Positions 34,865-42,793 of a DNA stretch of 46,646 nt are shown one piece after another. Position 1 is the first letter of the stretch. The number at the start of each line of letters is the position of its first letter. The DNA is from Gemmatimonadota bacterium (GTDB lineage Bacteria > Gemmatimonadota > Gemmatimonadetes > Longimicrobiales > RSA9). Under the pieces are notes generated by a model. It saw nothing but the letters and a program-made list of their open reading frames with translations, had not been told where the DNA came from and ran no database searches. The translations under genes were made by a program, and so were the position numbers. Location of the stretch: contig SLCC01000106.1 in the NCBI GenBank assembly GCA_007126035.1, positions 1 through 46,646 on the forward strand, read 5' to 3'.

Positions 34865-35699
34865 CGAGTCATGAGCTCATCTGCGACGGACCAGGTGGAC
34901 CGCATCGCGTAATCGTCGTCGATAACGACCGATGCGCTCCTGCGGCTTGCCGCCCTGCGCCTTCGGGTCCTTGGTGCGTCCCGGTGCGCCCTGCCCGACG
35001 GCGTTGGTAGCCATTAGGTTGTCGCTCACGTCATCCGCTTCGAGCAGCGGGTGTGCCTTCCTTACCGCCTCCAGGCACAGGTAGGATGCGTGGCGGCCTG
35101 CTGAGGATCTGGCTCGACCGAACCGGCGCCGGTATGCCGGCGCTTCGTCCCTGTCGTCAGGGCTCTATGGGGTGCGAGCCCGGTCAGCGGTCGCCCGCCG
35201 GCACCTGCTCGTAGCCCCGCGTATCGCTCCACCAGGCCTCCTGCCGTCGCCAGCAGCAATGGCGTACAGGCGACTCACTCGAGCTGTAGACTCCACCGCT
35301 CCCGAGAGTCACCTCACAGAAGCCCGTAGGCCCCGTCCACGTCGTTCACCAGAACCTGCCTCCACCGGACCACCCGGGCCACGCGCCTCGCTACGACGCC
35401 AGGCCGGAGGTGAGCCCGCAACATCCCGCCCCCACCTGCCCCTTGTCCCCTCCCATGGTGAAGATGCTTAACGGGGGTTAACTATGCAATAGGTATCGGC
35501 TTTCCCACCGGTGAATGGGCCCGGCCAGTGTTGAGGCGGGTGATGTGCTCGGCTGGGGCGAGGGCGCGTTCGGTCGGGGCTTCGTGGCACATCAGGTGCA
35601 GACACGTGAGGTGACGCAGAGGGCAGACACGGCCTCGTGGGTCCACAGGTTGTTACCCGATCCACCGAGTTCGTATCCATGTGGGAAGGGGAGCAAGAC
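34865..35699. other. Gene-poor stretch without a recognisable gene
   Basis: No convincing gene is visible in these 835 bases. On the minus strand a frame is open from 35164 to the stop at 34877 (about 96 codons, with EAVRKAHPLLEADD and GRYRRRLRDAV), but it has no start codon upstream of MATN near its middle. A second minus frame at 35062-35259 (AGLRAGAGGRPLTGLAP) could be a frameshifted upstream part. Together they look like decayed coding sequence of unknown family. The part from 35460 to 35699 is less GC-rich at 35471-35505 (GTTAACTATGCAATAGG). The next gene's ribosome-binding site ends the stretch. Confidence 0.5.
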
Positions 35700-36413
35700 G
35701 TGGACGCGATGATACTGGCCGCGGGGCTGGGCACCCGGCTCCGGCCCCTTACGCACGAGGTTCCCAAGGCGCTGGTCGAGGTGGCGGGCGTTCCGGTGCT
35801 GGACCGGGTCGCCCGGAAGCTGGTGGATTCGGGGGTGGACCGGATCGTGATCAACGTTTCGCCTCATGCGGACCTGATCCGGGAGCACGTGAAGGCGCAG
35901 GGCGGGTGGGGCGTCGACGTGCGAGTATCAGAGGAGCCGGACGGCCCCCTTGAGACCGGAGGCGGGCTGGCCGCCGCCGCGCGACATTTTCGCGGGGATC
36001 GCCCCATCCTTCTGCACAACGCTGACATCCTGAGCGACGTGGAGTTGGGCTCTCTGTACCGCGCACACGATGACCGCAGCGCGGTTGCCACATTGGCGGT
36101 GAGGCCAGCGCAGGGTCACCGATACCTCCTGTTCGATGACCTGGGGCTTTCAGGCTTTGCTCACCAGGGCCGGGAACATCGTGCACGGGAGCCGGCGGGA
36201 TCGGAGCAGCGGCTGGACTTCCTCGGAATCCAGGTGGTCTCACCCCAGTTGCCGGACCTCCTGGAAGAGACGGGCAAGTTCTCCATTTTCACGGCGTACA
36301 TGCGCCTGGTCCGCGCTGGCGAGCGGATCCACGCGTACCGTGCCAGCCCGGCCCGCTGGACCGACATCGGGACGCATGAAGAGCTGGCGCGTGCTCATGT
36401 GGCCTGGGCCTGA
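35700..36413 (+). CDS. Sugar-1-phosphate nucleotidyltransferase (MurU/ManC-like NTP transferase)
   Basis: Cytoplasmic enzyme joining a nucleotide to a sugar-1-phosphate. The N-terminus MILAAGLGTRLRPLTHEVPKALVEV is the classic nucleotide-binding signature (GxGTRLRPLT and PKAL). EEPDGPLETGGGL, LLHNADIL (metal-binding Asp) and WTDIGTHEEL follow in the usual order. At 237 residues it is a short single-domain member, similar in size to MurNAc-1-phosphate uridylyltransferases. GTG 35700 is preferred, with GGAAGGGGAG six bases upstream; ATG 35709 is the alternative. The specific sugar and nucleotide are not determined. The following SDR gene starts 65 bases on. Confidence 0.9.
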   Translation: MDAMILAAGLGTRLRPLTHEVPKALVEVAGVPVLDRVARKLVDSGVDRIVINVSPHADLIREHVKAQGGWGVDVRVSEEPDGPLETGGGLAAAARHFRGDRPILLHNADILSDVELGSLYRAHDDRSAVATLAVRPAQGHRYLLFDDLGLSGFAHQGREHRAREPAGSEQRLDFLGIQVVSPQLPDLLEETGKFSIFTAYMRLVRAGERIHAYRASPARWTDIGTHEELARAHVAWA

Positions 36414-36478
36414 CATGAGCCCGAAACTTGCACGGCGGCCTGCCGTACTCCACTGGCCACACTGGCCCGACTGAGTAA

Positions 36479-37339
36479 ATGGCTGAGAAGGTTCTCGTCA
36501 CCGGAGCCACCGGCAAGGTGGGCACCGTCCTGGTCCGGCTGCTGCTGGAAAGGGGCGTCGAGGTGAAGGCTGGTACCCGCCGGCCTGCCGATGCGGAGGG
36601 GCTTCTGGGCGCTCGCGTGGAGGCGGTGGAGCTGGATTACGAAGCCACCGAGACCTGGGACGAGGCGGTCCAGTGGGCCGACCGGGTCTTCCTGGTGCCG
36701 CCGCCCTTCGATCCTCGCAGCGACGATCTCCTCGTCCCGTTCTTGGACTGGGCGGTCCAGTCCGGTACGGAACACGTGGTGCTGTTGTCGGCCATGGGTG
36801 CGGAGGCCAGGGAGCGCATGGCGCTGAGGCGGGTCGAGCAGCGTATCGAGCGGACGGGAGTGGCCTGGACGTTCCTTCGTCCGAACATCTACATGCAGAA
36901 CTTCTCCCGGGGCATCGTCGCCCATCAGATCCGGGATATGGGCGAGGTGCGGCTCCCGACAGAGGACGGCATGGTGAGCTTCGTGGACGGCCGTGACGTG
37001 GCCGCGGTGGCGGCGGCGGTCCTGACGGTGGACGAGCACGCTGGCCGGGCCTATACCCTTACCGGCCCGGAAGCCCTGGACCACTACCAGGCCGCAGCCA
37101 TCATCTCCGAGGTCTCGGGCCGACACGTGGGTTACATGCCAGTGGACGAGGACGAGACGCGCTACTCGCTGCTCGCCGCGGGTTGGCCGGAAGACCAGGC
37201 CGAGACGTTTTCCCGGCTGATGACGGCCATCCGGGAAAGTCGGCGGGCGGGGATCAGCCAGGATGTCCCGAAACTTCTGGGCCGCCCTGCCACTACCTTC
37301 CAAGCTTTCTCCCGGGAGCACGCCGAGGCGTGGCGGTGA
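36479..37339 (+). CDS. NmrA-like NAD(P)-binding SDR family protein
   Basis: Rossmann-fold protein of the atypical SDR (NmrA/quinone-oxidoreductase-2-like) group. VLVTGATGKVGTVLVRLL is the dinucleotide motif, followed by the VKAGTRRPADAEG switch. VVLLSAMGAEARERMALRRVEQRIERTGVAWTFLRPNIYMQN is characteristic, with no catalytic YxxxK evident. It is predicted to act as an NAD(P)-dependent reductase or a redox-sensing regulator. The ATG is at 36479, and the length of 286 residues is normal. Its stop lies directly before the Gfo/Idh gene fragment, which appears to have been the next gene of its operon. Confidence 0.88.
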   Translation: MAEKVLVTGATGKVGTVLVRLLLERGVEVKAGTRRPADAEGLLGARVEAVELDYEATETWDEAVQWADRVFLVPPPFDPRSDDLLVPFLDWAVQSGTEHVVLLSAMGAEARERMALRRVEQRIERTGVAWTFLRPNIYMQNFSRGIVAHQIRDMGEVRLPTEDGMVSFVDGRDVAAVAAAVLTVDEHAGRAYTLTGPEALDHYQAAAIISEVSGRHVGYMPVDEDETRYSLLAAGWPEDQAETFSRLMTAIRESRRAGISQDVPKLLGRPATTFQAFSREHAEAWR

Positions 37340-37494
37340 TGGAGTGGTCGTCACGAACACCGGGGCAGCCGGTGGGTTACGCTGTGGTCGGCCTGGGACG
37401 GATCGCCCAGACGGCCGTGCTCCCGGCCTTCAACGCTCGCCACAATACCCGTCTGGTGGCGCTGGTCCTGCCTCGAGCGGGCTCAACCTGGTGA
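37339..37494 (+). pseudogene. N-terminal fragment of a Gfo/Idh/MocA oxidoreductase
   Basis: From ATG 37339, overlapping the preceding stop, PVGYAVVGLGRIAQTAVLPAF and NTRLVALV give the first strand-helix-strand of the Gfo/Idh/MocA NAD-binding domain. After about 46 residues the match ends and the frame stops at 37494. The remaining about 300 residues are missing, and the sequence changes to an OsmC-type C-terminus in another frame. It is a gene fragment at a deletion or assembly junction. Confidence 0.75.
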
Positions 37495-37676
37495 AGCGGG
37501 AAGAAGGCTTCACCATCACCCGGATAGAGCTGCATACCGAGGGCGAGGTGCCGGGCATCGATGAATCAGAGTTCCGCGAGAAGGCGGAGGCGGCGAAGGC
37601 GGCGAAGGTGGGGTGCCCCGTTTCGAGAGCTCTGAAGGCGGTGCCGGAGATCACCGTCACGGCGCGCCTGTTGTAG
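37490..37676 (+). pseudogene. C-terminal fragment of an OsmC-family peroxide-resistance protein
   Basis: The frame reads KREEGFTITRIELHTEGEVPGIDESEF, then AKAAKVGCPVSRALKAVPEITVTARLL, which is the second half of an OsmC/Ohr-type protein with the CPVSRAL catalytic Cys. The first half with the other Cys is absent. A GTG at 37490 overlaps the Gfo/Idh stop (GTGA), so it could be translated, but a half domain is unlikely to work. AKAAK before the Cys looks like a small in-frame duplication of GCGGCGAAG. A strong hairpin follows 22 bases on. Confidence 0.72.
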
Positions 37677-37698
37677 CGCGCAGACACCGACCCCCCGA

Positions 37699-37731
37699 CC
37701 CCCTGCGACCAAGGCGTTTGGTCGCGGGGGG
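37699..37731 (+). terminator. Hairpin terminator after the OsmC fragment
   Basis: CCCCCTGCGACCAA (37699-37712) pairs with TTGGTCGCGGGGGG (37718-37731), a 14-bp stem with one G-U pair and a 5-base loop GGCGT. It lies between the gene fragments and the aminopeptidase. No U-run is present. Confidence 0.6.
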
Positions 37732-37797
37732 CGGCCCCAGGTTGCCATCGCGGTCGGTTCAGCGCGACATTACGGGTTCCGATCTGCCGGAGGACAT

Positions 37798-40395
37798 GTG
37801 TGGATGTTGCGCCGTAAGCGGAACCTGCTTCGAGTGGCCCGAGGGAACCGTCTCTCGCCTCTTGCTCTCGCCCTGGTGATGATCTTCGCTCTCGTGTCGC
37901 CGGCAGCCGGCCAGCTCGCGGAGCCTGGCGTATCCGTCGAGCTTGCCCATCACCGTGCCGCCACCATCACGGATGTCTTCTACGACGTCCATTTCCACAT
38001 CCCGGCGGAGCGACGCCACCCTGTGACAGGGGTGCTGGACCTGGGCTTCACCCTGGAGGAGCACGGGCCGGTCATCCTCGATTTCGCCAGACACGGCGCG
38101 ATCAGGGCCGTCTCGGTCCAGGGTGTTCCGGTCGCCATCGAGATTGTCCACAACCACCTGGTGCTGCCGGCTGGTGCCCTGAGCCGCGGGAGGAACCAGG
38201 TCCGGATCGAGTTCACCGCGGGCGACGGACCGCTGAACCGGCACGACGATTTCCTCTACACCCTCTTCGTGCCGGACCGTGCCCACGAGGCGTTCCCCGC
38301 CTTCGACCAGCCGGACATGAAGGCCCCGTTCCGGTTGACCCTCACGGTGCCGGCATCGTGGGAGGCCGTGGCCAATGGGGAGGTGCTGGAGCGCCTGGAA
38401 TCAGGTGATCGGGCGGTGTATCGGTTCCAGGAGACCGAGCCTCTTTCCACCTACTTCTTCTCCTTCGCCGCCGGCCGCTTCCAGGTGGAGACGGCGGAGC
38501 GTGGCGGGAGGACCATGCGCCTCTACCACCGCGAGACGGACCAGGAGAGCGTCGCCCGCAACCTGCCCGCGATCTTCGACCTGCACGCCACGTCACTGGA
38601 CTGGCTCGAGGAGTATACGGGCATCCCGTATCCCTTCGGGAAGTTCGATCTCGTCGCCATCCCGGCCTTCCAGTACAACGGAATGGAACACCCGGGCGCC
38701 ATCCTGTACCGGGCGTCCAGCCTGTTCCTTGACCCCGCGGCGACCCGGGGGCAGGAGCTGGGGCGAGCCAGCCTGATCGCCCACGAGACGGCGCACATGT
38801 GGTTCGGCGACCTGGTCACCATGCCGTGGTTCGACGACGTCTGGATGAAGGAGGTGTTCGCCAACTTCATGGCGGCCAAGATAGTCAACCCGTCGTTCCC
38901 CGACCTGGACCACGAGTTGCGCTTCTTCCTGGCCCACTACCCGGTTGCCTACCGGATCGACCGGACGCCGGGGGCGAACCCGATTCGACAGGAGCTGGAG
39001 AACCTGGACGACGCCGCCAGCCTCTACGGCCCCATCATCTACCAGAAGGCGCCCATCGTCATGCGGCAGCTCGAGCGCCTCACCGGCGAGGAGGCGTTCC
39101 GCCGGGCGGTGCGGCACTACCTGGAAGCCCACGCCTTCGGGAACGCCAGCTGGCTGGACCTGGTCACCTACCTGGATGACGTTACGCCCCTGGACGTACC
39201 GGCGTGGAGTCGGGTCTGGGTGGACGAGCCCGGCCGCCCCACCATCACGATCCATCGGGGAGAGGGCCGGCTGGTGCTGACACAGGAAGACCCGCGGGGC
39301 AGGGGACTCCTCTGGGACCAGGTCCTCTACGTGAGGATCCCCCACCAGGACGGGTGGGTCGAAGAGAAGGTCAGGCTGGACTCGGAGACGGCCCAGGTGC
39401 CAGAACTGCCCGGAGAGCTGGTCCGAGCCGATGTGGCGGTGCTGCCCAACGGTGCCGGGCTGGGCTACGGGCTGTTCCGACTGGACGACCTGACCAGGCA
39501 GGTCCTTCTCCGCACCCTGCCGGAGCTGGAAGACGCTCTGGCCCGGGCCGTTGCCTGGGTGGCCCTGCACGAGCTCATGATGGAGGGCCGGGTGGATCCG
39601 TCCGCCATGCTCGAGCTGGCGGCTACCACCGTCGAAAGGGAGGACGACGAGCTGGTGGCCCAGGCTGTTCTGGATGACCTGACCGCTCTGTACTGGAGCT
39701 GGGTCCCCGCCGCCGAGCGGGCCCGGTGGAGTCGTACCCTGGAGACCATGCTCTGGGAGCGTCTGGAGGCGGTGGAGGCAGCGTCCCACAAAGCCGCCGT
39801 CTTCAACGCCTGGCGCGCCGTGGCATCCACACAGGAGGCTCTCGCCCTGATGGAGAGCATCTGGGCCGGCGACGCGGAGGTGCCCGGGGTCACACTGGCC
39901 GAGCAGGACCACACGCGGCTCGCACTACACCTGGCCCTCCACCGGGTGGAGGAGGCCGGGCCGATCCTGGACGCCCAGGCCCGCCGGATCCAGAACCCGG
40001 ACAGGCGCGATCGATTCGAGTTCATCCGCCAGGCGGTGGCCCCCGACCCGTCCTGCCGGGCGGCCTTCTTCGCCGGTCTGGCCGAGCCCGCCAATCGCCA
40101 CCGCGAGGAATGGGTTGTGGCCGCCCTCGGCTACCTCCACCACCCGCTCCGGGCCGAGGAGTCGGTGCCGCTCATACGCCCGGCCCTCGACCTCCTGAGA
40201 GAGGTCCGGGATACCGGCGACATATTCTTCCCGCAGCGCTGGCTCAATTCGGTCCTCGCCGGCCACCACTCACCCGCCGCCGCCAACGTCGTGAGGGAGT
40301 TCATCGAGGCGCAAGACGACTACCCGCCCAGGCTCATGGAAAAGATCCTGCAGGCCGCGGACCCGCTGTTCCGCAGGAGCGTGATGGCCCGGTGA
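37798..40395 (+). CDS. Secreted M1-family zinc aminopeptidase
   Basis: Aminopeptidase that removes N-terminal residues from peptides, predicted to be exported (signal with PLALALVMIFALVSPAAG). The zinc site is HETAH with the second Glu 18 residues on (HEXXHX18E, ending WMKEVFANFM). The exopeptidase motif is NGMEHPGA instead of the usual GxMEN, which could alter N-terminal binding or mark a subgroup. FPAFDQPDMKAPF and YPFGKFDLVAIPAFQ are typical N-terminal-domain segments. Residues from about 540 to the end are helical, as in the M1 C-terminal domain; the length of 865 is normal. GTG 37798 is used, with GGAGG about four bases upstream; an ATG at 37796 is out of frame and 37804 is an alternative. 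Confidence 0.93.
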   Translation: MWMLRRKRNLLRVARGNRLSPLALALVMIFALVSPAAGQLAEPGVSVELAHHRAATITDVFYDVHFHIPAERRHPVTGVLDLGFTLEEHGPVILDFARHGAIRAVSVQGVPVAIEIVHNHLVLPAGALSRGRNQVRIEFTAGDGPLNRHDDFLYTLFVPDRAHEAFPAFDQPDMKAPFRLTLTVPASWEAVANGEVLERLESGDRAVYRFQETEPLSTYFFSFAAGRFQVETAERGGRTMRLYHRETDQESVARNLPAIFDLHATSLDWLEEYTGIPYPFGKFDLVAIPAFQYNGMEHPGAILYRASSLFLDPAATRGQELGRASLIAHETAHMWFGDLVTMPWFDDVWMKEVFANFMAAKIVNPSFPDLDHELRFFLAHYPVAYRIDRTPGANPIRQELENLDDAASLYGPIIYQKAPIVMRQLERLTGEEAFRRAVRHYLEAHAFGNASWLDLVTYLDDVTPLDVPAWSRVWVDEPGRPTITIHRGEGRLVLTQEDPRGRGLLWDQVLYVRIPHQDGWVEEKVRLDSETAQVPELPGELVRADVAVLPNGAGLGYGLFRLDDLTRQVLLRTLPELEDALARAVAWVALHELMMEGRVDPSAMLELAATTVEREDDELVAQAVLDDLTALYWSWVPAAERARWSRTLETMLWERLEAVEAASHKAAVFNAWRAVASTQEALALMESIWAGDAEVPGVTLAEQDHTRLALHLALHRVEEAGPILDAQARRIQNPDRRDRFEFIRQAVAPDPSCRAAFFAGLAEPANRHREEWVVAALGYLHHPLRAEESVPLIRPALDLLREVRDTGDIFFPQRWLNSVLAGHHSPAAANVVREFIEAQDDYPPRLMEKILQAADPLFRRSVMAR

Positions 40396-40417
40396 CGCCC
40401 TGGCCGGGAAGCGGGGA

Positions 40418-40810
40418 CTACCCGGGCGTCGGTTCCTCCGATTGGACGCGCTGCTTCGAGGCCGCCTCGTCATCCCTGACCACCTGCTTCTGCTCCTGGT
40501 CGACCTGGAAGCGCAGCGATGCCACGCCCTCTCGCAGTATCCGGCTCTTGGTACGTGCAGGACCGCTGCGACCCGCCGCGATCTCCATGGCTCCGGCCAG
40601 CTGGGACATGCTGTCCATGCCAAGGCCCATCAGCTCGATCTTCAACCGCCCGAACGCCCGCTTCATCGGCTGAGCGTACTGCTCAGCGAGCCGAGGGTCA
40701 CGGGACGTCGCGAACCGCTCCACGAGACCATGGACATGCTGCACCTTGTCGAATACCTGCTGCAGCGTGGTCAGCTTCATCTGCGCCGCCGGACTCAGTT
40801 TTCCAGTCAT
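40418..40810 (-). CDS. Conserved-looking hypothetical protein, helical, 130 aa
   Basis: No family recognised. The sequence is predicted helical (KLTTLQQVFDKVQHVHGLVERF, then MGLGMDSMSQLAGAMEIAAGR) with a charged C-terminal part (FQVDQEQKQVVRDDEAASKQ). It has no signal or membrane segment. Its codon use and position-3 GC match neighbouring genes, it starts with ATG at 40810, and opposite-strand frames are not better. It is convergent with the aminopeptidase gene and divergent from the cytochrome gene. Function cannot be given. Confidence 0.65.
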   Translation of the reverse strand: MTGKLSPAAQMKLTTLQQVFDKVQHVHGLVERFATSRDPRLAEQYAQPMKRAFGRLKIELMGLGMDSMSQLAGAMEIAAGRSGPARTKSRILREGVASLRFQVDQEQKQVVRDDEAASKQRVQSEEPTPG

Positions 40811-41041
40811 GCCCTACAATACCACTATCGCCGCCTGCATCGCTACCGGGAGCCAGGACCACTGACAGTCTCCCGCAGCCAGGTCGCGGCAGCTCAAACG
40901 CCTTGTGTGGGAATCTTGCTTGAGGCGCTACCGTGTTGCTCCCCACGAGGCACACTACACCAAGTGTCGGGCATTCCCCGATAGCGAAACTTGACCCGGG
41001 GCAATAATGTGCCGCTACCGAGTATCGAACCGGGGGGTCAC

Positions 41042-42187
41042 ATGCTCGACGAAGACAAGGGCGCGATCCGGATGGGTGCGCGCCGATCCATATTGATGGG
41101 GCTGGGCGCCGTCGCGGTCCTGCTGCTGGTGCTGGGCGTCGCCCGGATCGGCGAGGCCGGGAAACCGGACACGTCCGATCGGATCAGTCTCAGCGCCGCC
41201 AGCGACACCATTCCGCCGGTAGGCCAGGTCCGCACACGACTGGACCTGCGGTGCTTGACCGACCGGGAAGAGCACTGCCTCGACGAGCCCATGTCCCCGG
41301 ACGAGCCGCATGGCGCAATCTGCGCCACCTGCCACGACATGGTGGCGCAGCGCGAGTTCGCCGAGGTCAGGGCCACCTGTGCCGGGTCAGGATGCCATGA
41401 GCGGCCCGAGTTCCTCACGCCGTTCCACCGGGGGCTCTCGCCTGGCGTGCTGACCAACTGCGTCGGCTGCCATGACCCGCACGATGTAGAAGTGCCGGGG
41501 GGCGGCGAGAACTGCGACGCCTGCCACACCCCCGGCGTCAGAATGGCGGAGCCCAGAAGCTTCGAGCGGCACCCGCTGCCAGGCCGACCGTCCGCTCTGG
41601 ACCTCACCTTCCGTCACCGTGACCACACGGCGGTGGAATGCCAGGCCTGCCACAGCAGCGAAAGGGCCCACGGCCGGGCTTTCGTCACCGGGCTCAGGGA
41701 CTGCCGTTCCTGCCACCACACCCAGCCAGTGGCAGCAGACTGCGCCAGCTGCCACGACCGCGGTGAGGTACGGGCCATTACCACCTGGGTGCCCCGAACC
41801 ATGGACATCCAGATCGGACGCCTGGATCGGCCCCGCAGGACACTGCCGTTCGACCACGCAGCACACGACCGCATCGAATGCACTGCGTGCCACACCGACG
41901 GCCTGGCTCTGAGCGCCGCCCGGGTTGACTGCTCAGGATGCCACGCCGCTCACCACCAGCCCGACGTGAGCTGTATGCGCTGCCACGAACAGCCAGCGCC
42001 AGATGCCCACACACGTGACGCACATCTGGGCTGCGCCGGTTGCCATACGGCGGCGCCCGCCAGCATCCGCGACGTGCCTCGGACCAGAGAGTTTTGCCTG
42101 TCCTGCCACCAGGACCTGGTAGACCACAGACCAGAGGGCAACTGCGCCGATTGCCACGTGCTGCCCAGGCCCAGGGTCGTACGGTAG
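41042..42187 (+). CDS. Membrane-anchored multihaem cytochrome c (12 CXXCH plus one CX4CH)
   Basis: Predicted electron-transfer protein anchored by one N-terminal helix (LMGLGAVAVLLLVLGVARIG, about residues 16-36) with the rest in the periplasm. Twelve CXXCH haem motifs are present (CATCH, CVGCH, CDACH, CQACH, CRSCH, CASCH, CTACH, CSGCH, CMRCH, CAGCH, CLSCH, CADCH). A thirteenth site is of the CX4CH type (CAGSGCH). Segments such as RHRDHTAVECQACH and FDHAAHDRIECTACH show the paired-His pattern of cytochrome c3/c7-type modules. The N-terminal about 100 residues carry few haems. ATG 41042 is preferred to 40991. No partner reductase or maturation genes are nearby, so the acceptor and donor are unknown. 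Confidence 0.92.
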   Translation: MLDEDKGAIRMGARRSILMGLGAVAVLLLVLGVARIGEAGKPDTSDRISLSAASDTIPPVGQVRTRLDLRCLTDREEHCLDEPMSPDEPHGAICATCHDMVAQREFAEVRATCAGSGCHERPEFLTPFHRGLSPGVLTNCVGCHDPHDVEVPGGGENCDACHTPGVRMAEPRSFERHPLPGRPSALDLTFRHRDHTAVECQACHSSERAHGRAFVTGLRDCRSCHHTQPVAADCASCHDRGEVRAITTWVPRTMDIQIGRLDRPRRTLPFDHAAHDRIECTACHTDGLALSAARVDCSGCHAAHHQPDVSCMRCHEQPAPDAHTRDAHLGCAGCHTAAPASIRDVPRTREFCLSCHQDLVDHRPEGNCADCHVLPRPRVVR

Positions 42188-42201
42188 AAACTCCTGACGT
42201 G

Positions 42202-42240
42202 CCCCCGTTCGGCTGATTTGGCCCGGGCGGGGGGTTCTTC
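42202..42240 (+). terminator. Hairpin terminator after the cytochrome gene
   Basis: CCCCCGTTCGG (42202-42212) can pair with CCGGGCGGGGG (42223-42233) over 11 positions with two G-U pairs. It is followed by GTTCTTC and lies 15 bases past the cytochrome stop. Confidence 0.55.
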
Positions 42241-42415
42241 CCTCCACTCCGTGACGGGTAACGGTCGGGAGCGTGTGCTGGACGTGCGGGTGATCCCTCC
42301 CCGGGGGAAGCACCCGGCCATCTTCGAGCGGCAGCAGGCGCAGCGCCATCACTTTCGCAGGACCCGCCGGGGAAGTTATCGTGTCGGTTCCCGAGTCCCT
42401 TCGAACATTGCGTCC

Positions 42416-42733
42416 ATGGAAACCGAGATCCCGAATGCCGAGCTGACGGTCGACGACATCCCTGCCTCGGCGCGGGATCTGCCCGCAATTACGAGCTTCG
42501 CGCTCTCATTCGATGGCTACGCCTATTGGGGGGAGCAGTGCGGTGATCGAGCTGAGCGGGCCGTTGCGGCGTTCCGTCAGACCGGTGAGCTACCCGCCAC
42601 CCTGTCGGCGCTGCGGGCGTGCCTGTTCTATGAGCAGGGGAGGCTGCGCTGGACCAGGGTGCCTCCGGACGAGGAGTGGACCACCTGGATCCAGGCGCTA
42701 CTGGACGCGATCCGGGCCGGGGCGGAACGATAG
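42416..42733 (+). CDS. Small hypothetical protein (about 105 aa)
   Basis: From ATG 42416 the protein has a coherent acidic N-terminus (ELTVDDIPASARDLPAITSFALSFDGYAYWG) and a helical C-terminus ending LLDAIRAGAER. The frame is open further upstream to 42218, but that part is Arg-rich with an abnormal composition and is not included. No family recognised; the FALSFDGYAYWG core could be a small alpha/beta domain. It lies 60 bases upstream of the acyltransferase gene, possibly in the same operon. Ribosome-binding sequence is weak. Confidence 0.6.
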   Translation: METEIPNAELTVDDIPASARDLPAITSFALSFDGYAYWGEQCGDRAERAVAAFRQTGELPATLSALRACLFYEQGRLRWTRVPPDEEWTTWIQALLDAIRAGAER

Positions 42734-42793
42734 CCGCCGGCGTCGAATGGGGACGGACTGCGTAAAGGCCGGCACGGTCCTGTCCGTGGGGCC

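Noticed and set aside
34557-34865. 102-codon minus frame beginning MGAPRTGDDPPPG
   Set aside because: Its N-terminus is just a translation of the 56-bp repeat and the rest is a shifted frame of the sensor remnant.
35172-35471. 99-codon plus-strand frame in the gene-poor stretch
   Set aside because: Ser/Pro/Arg-rich, no family, no ribosome-binding site; no better than the competing minus frames.
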